From DASTCC01 sp035711465 (GTDB lineage: Bacteria; Acidobacteriota; Vicinamibacteria; Vicinamibacterales; SCN-69-37): a stretch of DNA of 13,080 nt. The translations under genes were made by a program, and so were the position numbers. Positions within the stretch are counted from its first letter, which is position 1. Each line of letters begins with the position of its first letter. Below the pieces are notes generated by a model. It was not told the origin of the DNA and did not search any database. It worked only from the letters and a program-made list of their open reading frames with translations. Of the stretch, positions 7,964 to 13,080 are shown one piece after another. The stretch lies in assembly GCA_035711465.1 (NCBI GenBank), contig DASTCC010000331.1:1-13080 (forward strand), in the 5' to 3' direction.

Positions 7964-8722
7964 CTAACTTAGCTGACTCTGCGCCTGACGCCGCAGCGCC
8001 GCGAGGCGCGCGGTCGAGCGGCCGATCTGTCGTTTCACTTCCGACACGATCTCCGCCAGCAAATCCCAGCCCTGCGCGCGGGCGTCGTCGATCTTCGTCT
8101 TGAGGCGCCAGATCGCCGAGCTGCGGAGGTCGGCGAACTCACCGTCGATCGCGAGCAGGCGCTCTTCGATCGCGGCGACACGGCGGCGCGCGCTGCCGCC
8201 GTCGCCGTCGTGATCGGGATCGAGCGTCGCACCGGGATGGCGCTCCCAGGCGCGCAGGATCAGCCGGAGGCGATCTTCGTCGCGCTCGGCGTAGGCGCGG
8301 TTGGCTTCGGCCATCAGCGAATGGCGGCGGAAGCGCTCCGGGCCGTCGGCGGCGCGGTCGGGATGGATCGCCTTGGCGAGATCGCGGAAGACACGCTTGA
8401 GGTCGGGCGACGGCGCGCTGCGCGTCGCGCAGCCGGCGGCGAGCACGGCGTCGGCGTCCGTCGGCTCGTCGACGTCGGCGTCCTCGGCGCGTTCGTCGGG
8501 CGGCGGCCGGAGGCCGAACTGGATCTCGAGCTCGGCGACGCGGCGATCGAGCTCGCCGAGCTCGTCATAGAGCGCGCCGACCTCGGCGAAGTAGCGGGTC
8601 TGGAGCTGCAGGAGCCCGTCCTTGACTGCGGCGAGCTCGCGTTCGCGATCGTCGAGGCGCTTCTCGAGGTCGGGCAGACGCGGGTCGCGATCGATGGGCT
8701 CGAGCCCACGGGTCATCGCCAT
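7964..8722 (-). CDS. J-domain (DnaJ-like) protein with flanking coiled coils
   Basis: A 252-residue protein with a central J domain (about 106-155), the module that stimulates Hsp70/DnaK ATPase. It reads DLKRVFRDLAKAIHPDRAAD, with the essential His-Pro-Asp at 120-122, and continues through FRRHSLMAEANRAYAERDED. There is no Gly/Phe region and no zinc-finger domain, so it is not canonical DnaJ. Before it, residues 17-70 are a heptad-like charged helix (LEKRLDDRERELAAVKDGLL, ELGELDRRVAELEIQFG), then an acidic linker (76-92). After it, 178-245 is another long charged helical region. These predict a coiled-coil adaptor that brings DnaK to a particular client. The start at 8722 (MAMTRGLEPID) is chosen because upstream codons in the open frame lack conserved-looking sequence; ATG at 8716 is equally possible. 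It is followed after 5 bases by the LLM gene and is divergent from the aldo/keto reductase gene. Confidence 0.85.
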   Translation of the reverse strand: MAMTRGLEPIDRDPRLPDLEKRLDDRERELAAVKDGLLQLQTRYFAEVGALYDELGELDRRVAELEIQFGLRPPPDERAEDADVDEPTDADAVLAAGCATRSAPSPDLKRVFRDLAKAIHPDRAADGPERFRRHSLMAEANRAYAERDEDRLRLILRAWERHPGATLDPDHDGDGGSARRRVAAIEERLLAIDGEFADLRSSAIWRLKTKIDDARAQGWDLLAEIVSEVKRQIGRSTARLAALRRQAQSQLS

Positions 8723-8858
8723 CCGGGAGAAGAGAATAGCGCAGCCGCTGCCGCTGAGTTTCGCGCCGCCCTCGGTGGGGGTCGAATCAGGTTGTACGAA
8801 TCGCGGGGCGCGGCCGCGCGTTGAATGGCATGATCGATCCAGGCCGAGGGAGGCCGCC
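8723..8858. promoter_or_regulatory. Divergent spacer between J-domain and aldo/keto reductase genes
   Basis: These 136 bases lie between two divergently read genes and should hold promoters for both. TTGTAC at 8792-8797 resembles a -35 element on the plus strand, but no -10 element stands at the right distance, so no promoter is called. The only firm signal is the ribosome binding site for the reductase, listed separately. The rest is GC-rich with short chance palindromes such as CGCGGCCGCG. Confidence 0.3.
8846..8853 (+). promoter_or_regulatory. Ribosome binding site of the aldo/keto reductase gene
   Basis: GAGGGAGG ends 5 bases before the ATG at 8859. It is one of only two clear Shine-Dalgarno sequences in the window. 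It decides the start in an open frame that runs back to 8622. Confidence 0.75.
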
Positions 8859-9821
8859 ATGTCGCAGATTCCTTTACGAGAACTCGGCCGCACCGGTGAG
8901 CGCGTGTCGGCCATCGGCCTCGGCGGCTGGCACCTGGCGCTGCCGCATGTCAGCGCGTCGCTCGCCGACCGGCTGATGCGCGCCGCCATCGATCGCGGCA
9001 TCACCTTCTTCGACAACTCCTGGGACTACAACGGCGGCGCCAGCGAACGGCGCATGGGCAAGGTGCTGAAGGGCGCCCTGCGCGATCGCGTGTTCCTGAT
9101 GTCGAAGATCGACGGCCGTTCCGCCGCGGCGGCGACGACGCAGCTCGACGAGTCGCTGCGGCGGCTGAAGACCGACTGCATCGACCTGGTCCAGCATCAC
9201 GAGGTGCTGCGCTACGACGATCCGCATCGCATTTTCGATGCGAAAGGCGCCCATGCCGCCCTCGAGAAGGCGCGCCAGGCCGGCAAGCTGCGCTACCTCG
9301 GCTTCACCGGCCACAAGGATCCGCACATCCACCTGCACACGCTGGACGTCGCCGCCGCGCACGGCGTCCGCTTCGACACCGTGCAGCTGCCATTGAATGT
9401 GATGGACGCCCACTATCGAAGCTTCGCCAGCCTGGTGCTGCCGCGTCTCGTCAAGGAGCGGATCGGCGTGCTCGGCATGAAGCCGATGGCCAACGGCATC
9501 ATCCTCAAGTCGCGCACCGTGTCCGCGGTCGAGTGCCTTCGCTACGCCCTCACGCTGCCGACGTCCGTCGTCATCACCGGGATCGACTCGATGCGCGTGC
9601 TCGACCAGGCCTGTGACGTCGCTCGCGACTTCACGCCGCTGACCGATGCCGGGATGTCGGCGATCCTCGCGAAGACGGCGAGCGCGGCCAGCCGCGGCGA
9701 GTTCGAGCCGTTCAAGACCTCGTCGCTCTTCGACGCCACCGCGGACAATCCAGAGTGGCTCGGCGACGAGTCCCGGGCCGTGCAGAAGATGTTGACGCGC
9801 GGACGATTCGTCAGCGCCTGA
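8859..9821 (+). CDS. Aldo/keto reductase
   Basis: A 320-residue NADPH-type aldo/keto reductase, a TIM-barrel enzyme that reduces aldehydes or ketones. It begins RELGRTGERVSAIGLGGWHL, the usual N-terminal strand. The catalytic tetrad is visible: Asp52 and Tyr57 in FFDNSWDYNGG, Lys83 in LMSKIDG, and His113 or His114 in DLVQHHE. SERRMGKVLKG (62-72), KLRYLGFTGH and the late cofactor region around VVITGIDSM are also characteristic. The C-terminal FEPFKTSSLFD and EWLGDESR form the short tail seen in many bacterial members. The ATG at 8859 is fixed by a strong Shine-Dalgarno; the open frame extends further upstream but that part is antisense to the J-domain gene. It converges on the DinB gene, with 24 bases between their stops. 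Possible roles include detoxification of reactive carbonyls; the substrate is unknown. Confidence 0.95.
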   Translation: MSQIPLRELGRTGERVSAIGLGGWHLALPHVSASLADRLMRAAIDRGITFFDNSWDYNGGASERRMGKVLKGALRDRVFLMSKIDGRSAAAATTQLDESLRRLKTDCIDLVQHHEVLRYDDPHRIFDAKGAHAALEKARQAGKLRYLGFTGHKDPHIHLHTLDVAAAHGVRFDTVQLPLNVMDAHYRSFASLVLPRLVKERIGVLGMKPMANGIILKSRTVSAVECLRYALTLPTSVVITGIDSMRVLDQACDVARDFTPLTDAGMSAILAKTASAASRGEFEPFKTSSLFDATADNPEWLGDESRAVQKMLTRGRFVSA

Positions 9822-9845
9822 GGGCGCCGCCGAGCCGTCCTCACG

Positions 9846-10388
9846 TCACTTCTTCAGCGTCCGGCGCAGCAGGAACAGGTGATGGTAGCTGTGGCGGACC
9901 GCGTGATCCTCCAGAAAGAACTGGCACGTCAGCGGCGCGTCTTCGTAGAGCGAGATCGACACGGCACGATCGAGATCGGCGTCGCTCAACGCCCGAATCG
10001 CCGCCGCCGCGGCGCCGCTGTTCCTGCGCAACCGATCGATCGCCTGCTCTTTCGTCACCCCATCCTGCTCTTTCGCATGCGCGGCGTTGAGCGCATGGAT
10101 ATTCGCCCAGGTCAGGCCCGTGACCGGCTCGCCCGATGCGACGGTCAGAGCGACCTGGATCTCGATTGGATAGACATGCGCGACGTGATCCACGGTCACG
10201 CCGACCTTGCGCCCGTCGTGCGGCACGGCCGCCTGCCACTCGGCGTCGGAGAGCGTCATCGCGAACGCGGTGAGCGATCGCGCCCCGGCCTCGAGCCGAT
10301 CGGCGAGGGCGGCGGCGCGGCGGCTGGCGAGCGTCCCGACAGCGGGGGTGGAGATCGATTGATCCTTAGGAGACACAGCGTGCGACAT
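9846..10388 (-). CDS. DinB-family protein
   Basis: A 180-residue member of the DinB superfamily of metal-binding four-helix bundles, some of which are thiol transferases or isomerases. His68 and His71 lie in DHVAHVYPIE (67-76), and the C-terminal helix EDHAVRHSYHHLFLLRRTL (160-178) carries His162, His166, His169 and His170, matching the three-histidine metal site of the fold. The open frame runs far upstream, to 11024, but that part is antisense to the AraC gene. Two ATGs, at 10394 and 10388, sit close together. The Shine-Dalgarno AAGAAGGA is 1 base from the first and 7 from the second, so 10388 (MSHAVSPKDQ) is chosen. The gene is divergent from the AraC-family regulator with a 183-base spacer, which suggests that the regulator controls it. 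The substrate is unknown. Confidence 0.88.
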   Translation of the reverse strand: MSHAVSPKDQSISTPAVGTLASRRAAALADRLEAGARSLTAFAMTLSDAEWQAAVPHDGRKVGVTVDHVAHVYPIEIQVALTVASGEPVTGLTWANIHALNAAHAKEQDGVTKEQAIDRLRRNSGAAAAAIRALSDADLDRAVSISLYEDAPLTCQFFLEDHAVRHSYHHLFLLRRTLKK

Positions 10389-10395
10389 CGACATA

Positions 10396-10403
10396 TCCTT
10401 CTT
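10396..10403 (-). promoter_or_regulatory. Ribosome binding site deciding the DinB start
   Basis: On the minus strand this reads AAGAAGGA. It is 7 bases from the ATG at 10388 but only 1 base from the alternative ATG at 10394, which favours the downstream start. Confidence 0.65.
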
Positions 10404-10506
10404 GGGCGGCGACCGATGCGACATTGCCCGGCGCCTTCTCACCCTACGGCTCGTGGCCTGGAAGGACCATGCGCGCGCGTCCGATTCGTCTCGCTGCACG
10501 TCTGAA

Positions 10507-10541
10507 AGCCGTTTCGGCCTGCTCACACGTCCGGAACGGCT
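10507..10541. promoter_or_regulatory. Inverted repeat in the dinB/araC spacer, candidate operator or leader hairpin
   Basis: AGCCGTTTCGG (10507-10517) and CCGGAACGGCT (10531-10541) are reverse complements at 10 of 11 positions, separated by 13 bases. The one mismatch would be a G-U pair in RNA. The repeat ends 30 bases before the ATG of the AraC-family gene and lies 118 bases upstream of the DinB start, so it could be an operator for autoregulation or a hairpin in the regulator's leader. No matching promoter hexamers were identified. AraC proteins usually bind direct repeats, which leaves the binding factor open. Confidence 0.5.
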
Positions 10542-10571
10542 GCTCTGGAGTCCCGCGGCCGCGCCGCTGAC

Positions 10572-11549
10572 ATGGCGACCGACGTTCTCTCCGATGTCCT
10601 GAGCGCCGTCCGGCTGACCGGCGCCATCTACTTCGACTTCGAGCTCAGCTCGCCCTGGGTCGCCGAGACGCCGCCCTCGCGCGACATCGCCGGCATCGTC
10701 ATGCCCGGCGCGCAGCGCGTGATCGAGTACCACGTCATGGCGCGAGGCACGTGCTGGGGGCACGCCGTCGGACAGCCGCCGATGCGGCTGCGCGAGGGCG
10801 ACATGATCGTCTTTCCGCAGGGCGACGCGCATGTCCTCTCGAGCACGCCCGGCATGCGCGGCGAGCCCGACCTGGCGAAGTTCGTGCGCGGATCGACGCC
10901 GCTGCCGCTCGTCTACGAGGTCGGCGGCGGCGGTGCGGATCGGACGCGGCTCGTCTGCGGCTTCCTGGGACTCGACGAGCGGCCCTACAATCCGCTGCTC
11001 GCCGCGCTCCCGCAGACCATTCACCTGCCCGCCGCCGAGCCCGAGTCGGGCGCCAGCTGGCTCGGCACGCTGTTGAACATGGCCGTGAACGAATCGCGCA
11101 CTGGCCGGCCCGGCGGCGAGAACGTCCGCGCGCGCGTCGCCGAGCTGATGTTCGTCGAAGCGGTGCGGCGCTACCTCGCATCACTGCCGCCATCCGAATC
11201 CGGGTGGCTGGCGGGTCTGCGTGACGCGGTGATCGGCCAGGCCCTGGCCGCGATTCACAACGACGTCCGGCGCGCCTGGACGGTCGAGGATCTCGCCCGC
11301 GCCGTCGGCGTCTCGCGATCGGTGTTCGCTGATCGGTTCACGACGATGGTCGGACAGCCGCCGATGCAGTATCTGGCGCTGTGGCGGATGCAACTGGCCT
11401 CGCGGCTGCTGCTCGAGGGCGGCCACGTCGCCGCCGTGGCGGCCGAAGTCGGCTACGAATCGGAAGCGGCGTTCAGCCGCGCCTTCAAGAAGATCGTTGG
11501 CGCGGCGCCGGCGACGTGGAGGAACAAGGTGAAGGGGGGGACGGGTTGA
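10572..11549 (+). CDS. AraC-family transcriptional regulator with N-terminal cupin-like sensor
   Basis: A 325-residue regulator. Residues 1-150 form a beta-rich cupin-like ligand domain: YHVMARGTCWGHA (53-65), then LREGDMIVFPQGDAHVLSS (73-91), the usual cupin turn with His87. This is the style of the AraC cupin group often annotated Cupin_6. The C-terminal AraC DNA-binding domain spans about 218-318 with two helix-turn-helix units: WTVEDLARAVGVSRSVFADR (236-255) and VAAVAAEVGYESEAAFSRAF (286-305), ending GAAPATWR. The ATG at 10572 begins just before the first cupin strands; no good Shine-Dalgarno is present. Because it is divergent from the DinB gene and has an inverted repeat just upstream, control of dinB and of itself is a reasonable inference. 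Seven consecutive G bases at 11534-11540 near the 3' end could be an indel-prone spot but would change only the last few residues. Confidence 0.93.
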   Translation: MATDVLSDVLSAVRLTGAIYFDFELSSPWVAETPPSRDIAGIVMPGAQRVIEYHVMARGTCWGHAVGQPPMRLREGDMIVFPQGDAHVLSSTPGMRGEPDLAKFVRGSTPLPLVYEVGGGGADRTRLVCGFLGLDERPYNPLLAALPQTIHLPAAEPESGASWLGTLLNMAVNESRTGRPGGENVRARVAELMFVEAVRRYLASLPPSESGWLAGLRDAVIGQALAAIHNDVRRAWTVEDLARAVGVSRSVFADRFTTMVGQPPMQYLALWRMQLASRLLLEGGHVAAVAAEVGYESEAAFSRAFKKIVGAAPATWRNKVKGGTG

Positions 11550-11555
11550 GCTTGG

Positions 11556-11639
11556 GGCTGCGGGCTGCGGGCTGCGGGTTAGAGTCTTGAGTTCTGAGAG
11601 CTCAGTTCTGAGTTCTCAGTCCTAAGTTCTGAGTTTCGT
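11556..11639. repeat. Tandem heptanucleotide repeat array (12 units, two sequence types in one phase)
   Basis: The gap between the AraC-family gene and the DNA ligase gene is almost wholly a period-7 array. Three perfect GGCTGCG units start at 11556, 11563 and 11570. A transition unit GGTTAGA starts at 11577. Then, in the same phase, come GTCTTGA, GTTCTGA, GAGCTCA, GTTCTGA, GTTCTCA, GTCCTAA, GTTCTGA and GTTTCGT (11584-11639). GTTCTGA occurs exactly at 11591, 11605 and 11626. Alternating CTGAG and CTCAG words could let the transcript fold. The array ends 5 bases before the ligase ATG, so the ligase has no recognisable Shine-Dalgarno and its leader would be repeat sequence. Degenerate intergenic heptamer repeats are known in cyanobacteria; whether this one belongs to a dispersed family needs genome data. 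Confidence 0.85.
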
Positions 11640-11644
11640 CAGCT

Positions 11645-12736
11645 ATGTCCTTCGACATCCGTCCACTGCCGCCGCCGATCGAGCCGATGCTCGCCAAGGT
11701 CGGCGAGCGGGTGCCCGACGGGCCGTATCTTTACGAGCCCAAGTGGGACGGGTTTCGCGCCATCGTCTTTCGCGACGGCGACACGCTCTACATCCAGAGC
11801 CGCGACCTTCGTCCGTTCGATCGCTACTTTCCCGAGCTGCACGACGCGCTGCTCGCGCGGCTGCCGCGGCGCTGCGTGCTCGACGGCGAGATCGTGATCG
11901 CGACGCCGCACGGGCTCGACTTCGACGCGCTGCAGATGCGCCTGCACCCGGCGGCCTCGCGCGTCGCGAAGCTCGCGGCCGAGACGCCGGCGTCGTTCGT
12001 CGCCTTCGATCTGCTCGCCGAGGGCGACACCGACCTGCGCGAGCGGCCGATGGCGGAGCGCCGCGAGCGGCTGGCGCGAGCGCTCGCTGGCGTCGAGCCG
12101 CCGGTCCATCTCACGCCGATGACGCGCGACGCGGCGACCGCGCGCGAATGGCTGGATCGGTTCGAAGGCGCCGGACTCGACGGCGTCATCGCCAAGCGGG
12201 AGGATGCCACCTACGAGCCGGGCAAGCGGACGATGATCAAGATCAAGCACATCCGAACGGCCGACTGCGTGGTCGCCGGTTTCCGCTGGCACCGCACCGC
12301 GCCGGATGCGATTGGATCGCTGCTGCTCGGGCTCTACGACGACCGCGGCCAGCTCCAGCATGTCGGCGTGACATCGTCGTTCACGATGGCGACGAGGCGC
12401 TCGCTGGTGAAGGAGCTCGAGCCGCTGCGCGACCGCGCGCCCGACGGACACCCGTGGGGATCGTGGGCGAATCCCGATGCGCACGGCGGACGGATGCCGG
12501 GCGGACAGAGCCGCTGGAGCGCGGGCAAGGATCTGTCGTGGGAGCCGCTGCGGATCGAGCGCGTCTGCGAAGTGAAATACGACCACCTGCAAGGCGATCG
12601 CTTTCGTCATGCGGCGATCTTCCTGCGCTGGCGGCCGGACCGATCGCCGACAGACTGCCGCTACGATCAGCTCGAGGTGACGCCGCCCTACGACCTCGAT
12701 CTGGTCTTCGGCGCCGATCGGCGTCGCGACGGCTGA
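11645..12736 (+). CDS. ATP-dependent DNA ligase (LigC / LigD ligase-domain type)
   Basis: A 363-residue ATP-dependent DNA ligase sealing nicks through an enzyme-AMP intermediate. The N-terminus PLPPPIEPMLAKVG is typical of LigC and LigD ligase domains. Motif I is EPKWDGFRA (31-39) with the adenylated Lys33; LDGEIV (79-84) follows; motif III is FVAFDLLA (118-125); motif IV is LDGVIAKRED (178-187); motif V is MIKIKH (197-202). The rest (about 205-355), including GSLLLGLYDD and ending PPYDLDLVFG, is the OB-fold domain. Its length, about 360, matches stand-alone mycobacterial LigC; no polymerase or phosphoesterase domain is fused. The ATG at 11645 fits family starts although no Shine-Dalgarno is present. 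It faces a LigD-type polymerase gene, with 49 bases of overlap at the 3' ends. Together they suggest non-homologous end joining or a LigC/Prim-PolC-like gap-repair role. Confidence 0.94.
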   Translation: MSFDIRPLPPPIEPMLAKVGERVPDGPYLYEPKWDGFRAIVFRDGDTLYIQSRDLRPFDRYFPELHDALLARLPRRCVLDGEIVIATPHGLDFDALQMRLHPAASRVAKLAAETPASFVAFDLLAEGDTDLRERPMAERRERLARALAGVEPPVHLTPMTRDAATAREWLDRFEGAGLDGVIAKREDATYEPGKRTMIKIKHIRTADCVVAGFRWHRTAPDAIGSLLLGLYDDRGQLQHVGVTSSFTMATRRSLVKELEPLRDRAPDGHPWGSWANPDAHGGRMPGGQSRWSAGKDLSWEPLRIERVCEVKYDHLQGDRFRHAAIFLRWRPDRSPTDCRYDQLEVTPPYDLDLVFGADRRRDG

Positions 12737-13080
12737 ACGCGGGTCGGCTCGCCGGGTTGCTTCTTGTATTGCGGTGGCCATGGCGCGTCGCCGAGTCCCT
12801 CGCGCTGGTGCCGCTCGGACAGCGCGAGCAGCGCATCCAGCGAGCAGACGCGATCGTCGATGCCCACGTGCAAATCGCCCTTCTCCTCGAATCGCGCCGG
12901 CATCGTCTTCATCGTGAAGTCGGCAGGATCGCACACCGACAGCTCATCCCACGTGACCGGCGCGGAGACGCGGGCGTCGGACGTCGGCCGCACGGAATAG
13001 GCGGCCGCGATCGTGCGGTCTTTCGCGTTCTGGTTGTAGTCGAGGAACACGCCGTGGCGTTCCTCTTTCCACCACTTGCT
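12688..13080 (-). CDS. ligD: LigD-type polymerase/primase domain (PolDom), C-terminal part, runs off the window
   Basis: The C-terminal 130 residues of an archaeo-eukaryotic-primase-like polymerase of the kind fused in LigD or found alone beside LigC. These enzymes add nucleotides or fill gaps at breaks during end joining. Diagnostic stretches in fragment numbering are VFLDYNQNAKDRTIAAAYSV (11-30), with the conserved DYNQN, then RPTSDARVSAPVTWDEL, DPADFTMKTMPARF and GLGDAPWPPQYKKQPGEP. The frame stays open to position 13080, so the catalytic Asp residues and the start lie outside. The short basic tail (SRRRSAPKTRSRS) is encoded inside the 3' end of the convergent ligase gene and overlaps it by 49 bases. 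No ligase domain follows, so this is a stand-alone polymerase domain or the C-terminus of a larger fusion. The symbol ligD is used in the sense of the family, not as proof of a three-domain LigD. Confidence 0.9.
   Translation of the reverse strand, partial: SKWWKEERHGVFLDYNQNAKDRTIAAAYSVRPTSDARVSAPVTWDELSVCDPADFTMKTMPARFEEKGDLHVGIDDRVCSLDALLALSERHQREGLGDAPWPPQYKKQPGEPTRVQPSRRRSAPKTRSRS

Noticed and set aside
5367..7967. An 866-codon open frame on the plus strand
   Set aside because: It runs antisense to the nucleotidyltransferase and LLM genes and out of frame through the metallophosphoesterase. Its translation is Arg/His/Pro-rich with no domain. It exists because stops are rare in GC-rich DNA.
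8808..8819. CGCGGCCGCG palindrome upstream of the aldo/keto reductase
   Set aside because: Short GC-only palindromes are expected by chance at this base composition, and no flanking promoter elements support an operator.
9814..9827. GCGCC-tgag-GGCGC hairpin over the aldo/keto reductase stop codon
   Set aside because: The stem is only 5 bp, lies mostly within the coding end, and has no following T run, so a terminator cannot be supported.
10381..10424. TGCGACAT occurring twice, at 10381-10388 and 10417-10424
   Set aside because: An 8-base direct repeat, one copy lying in the dinB coding start, with spacing that is not near whole helix turns; chance is likely.
11639..12934. A 431-codon open frame antisense to the DNA ligase
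   Set aside because: The plus strand encodes all ligase motifs, and the minus frame has no domain signature. The real minus-strand gene here (PolDom) is in another frame.

Overview
The window is GC-rich throughout with densely packed genes. It carries thirteen genes or gene fragments; the largest gap is about 180 bases. A cytoplasmic Ser/Thr kinase fused to a FlgO/TolB-like domain and TPRs, an MscS-type channel with a long N-terminal domain, and stand-alone DinB-like proteins fit a soil or sediment bacterium, most likely Acidobacteriota (perhaps Vicinamibacteria). That placement is inferred from gene content, not proven. No tRNA, rRNA, CRISPR array, transposase, integrase or phage gene was seen.

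Layout. Positions 1-5275 read rightward: the 3' part of an MscS-family channel, a kinase-TPR protein 25 bases later, a DUF1569/DinB-like protein, and endonuclease IV (nfo). The last three are chained by two ATGA stop/start overlaps and are very probably co-transcribed. On the opposite strand a nucleotidyltransferase gene runs back into the 3' end of nfo for 113 bases and is divergent from a metallophosphoesterase gene (6166-6903). Next, leftward, come a J-domain protein and a flavin-dependent LLM oxidoreductase separated by 5 bases. An aldo/keto reductase (8859-9821) is divergent from the J-domain gene and convergent with a DinB-family gene (9846-10388). The DinB gene shares a 183-base divergent spacer, holding an 11-bp inverted repeat, with an AraC-family regulator (10572-11549). 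A tandem heptamer array fills nearly all the gap between the regulator and an ATP-dependent DNA ligase (11645-12736). The ligase converges on, and overlaps by 49 bases, a LigD-type polymerase-domain gene that runs off the right edge.

How the genes may work together. Two parts of the window concern DNA repair: nfo (abasic-site cleavage), and the ligase plus PolDom pair (the nucleotide-adding and sealing halves of bacterial end joining, also implicated in excision repair in mycobacteria). Ku is not visible and may lie beyond the right edge. The rest is stress and signalling (channel, kinase), small-molecule redox (LLM, AKR) and poorly characterised proteins. I see no clear new multi-gene defence system. 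The most unusual items are the heptamer array forming the leader of the ligase gene, the inverted repeat in the dinB/araC spacer, the kinase-DinB-nfo overlap chain, and the coiled-coil J-domain protein.
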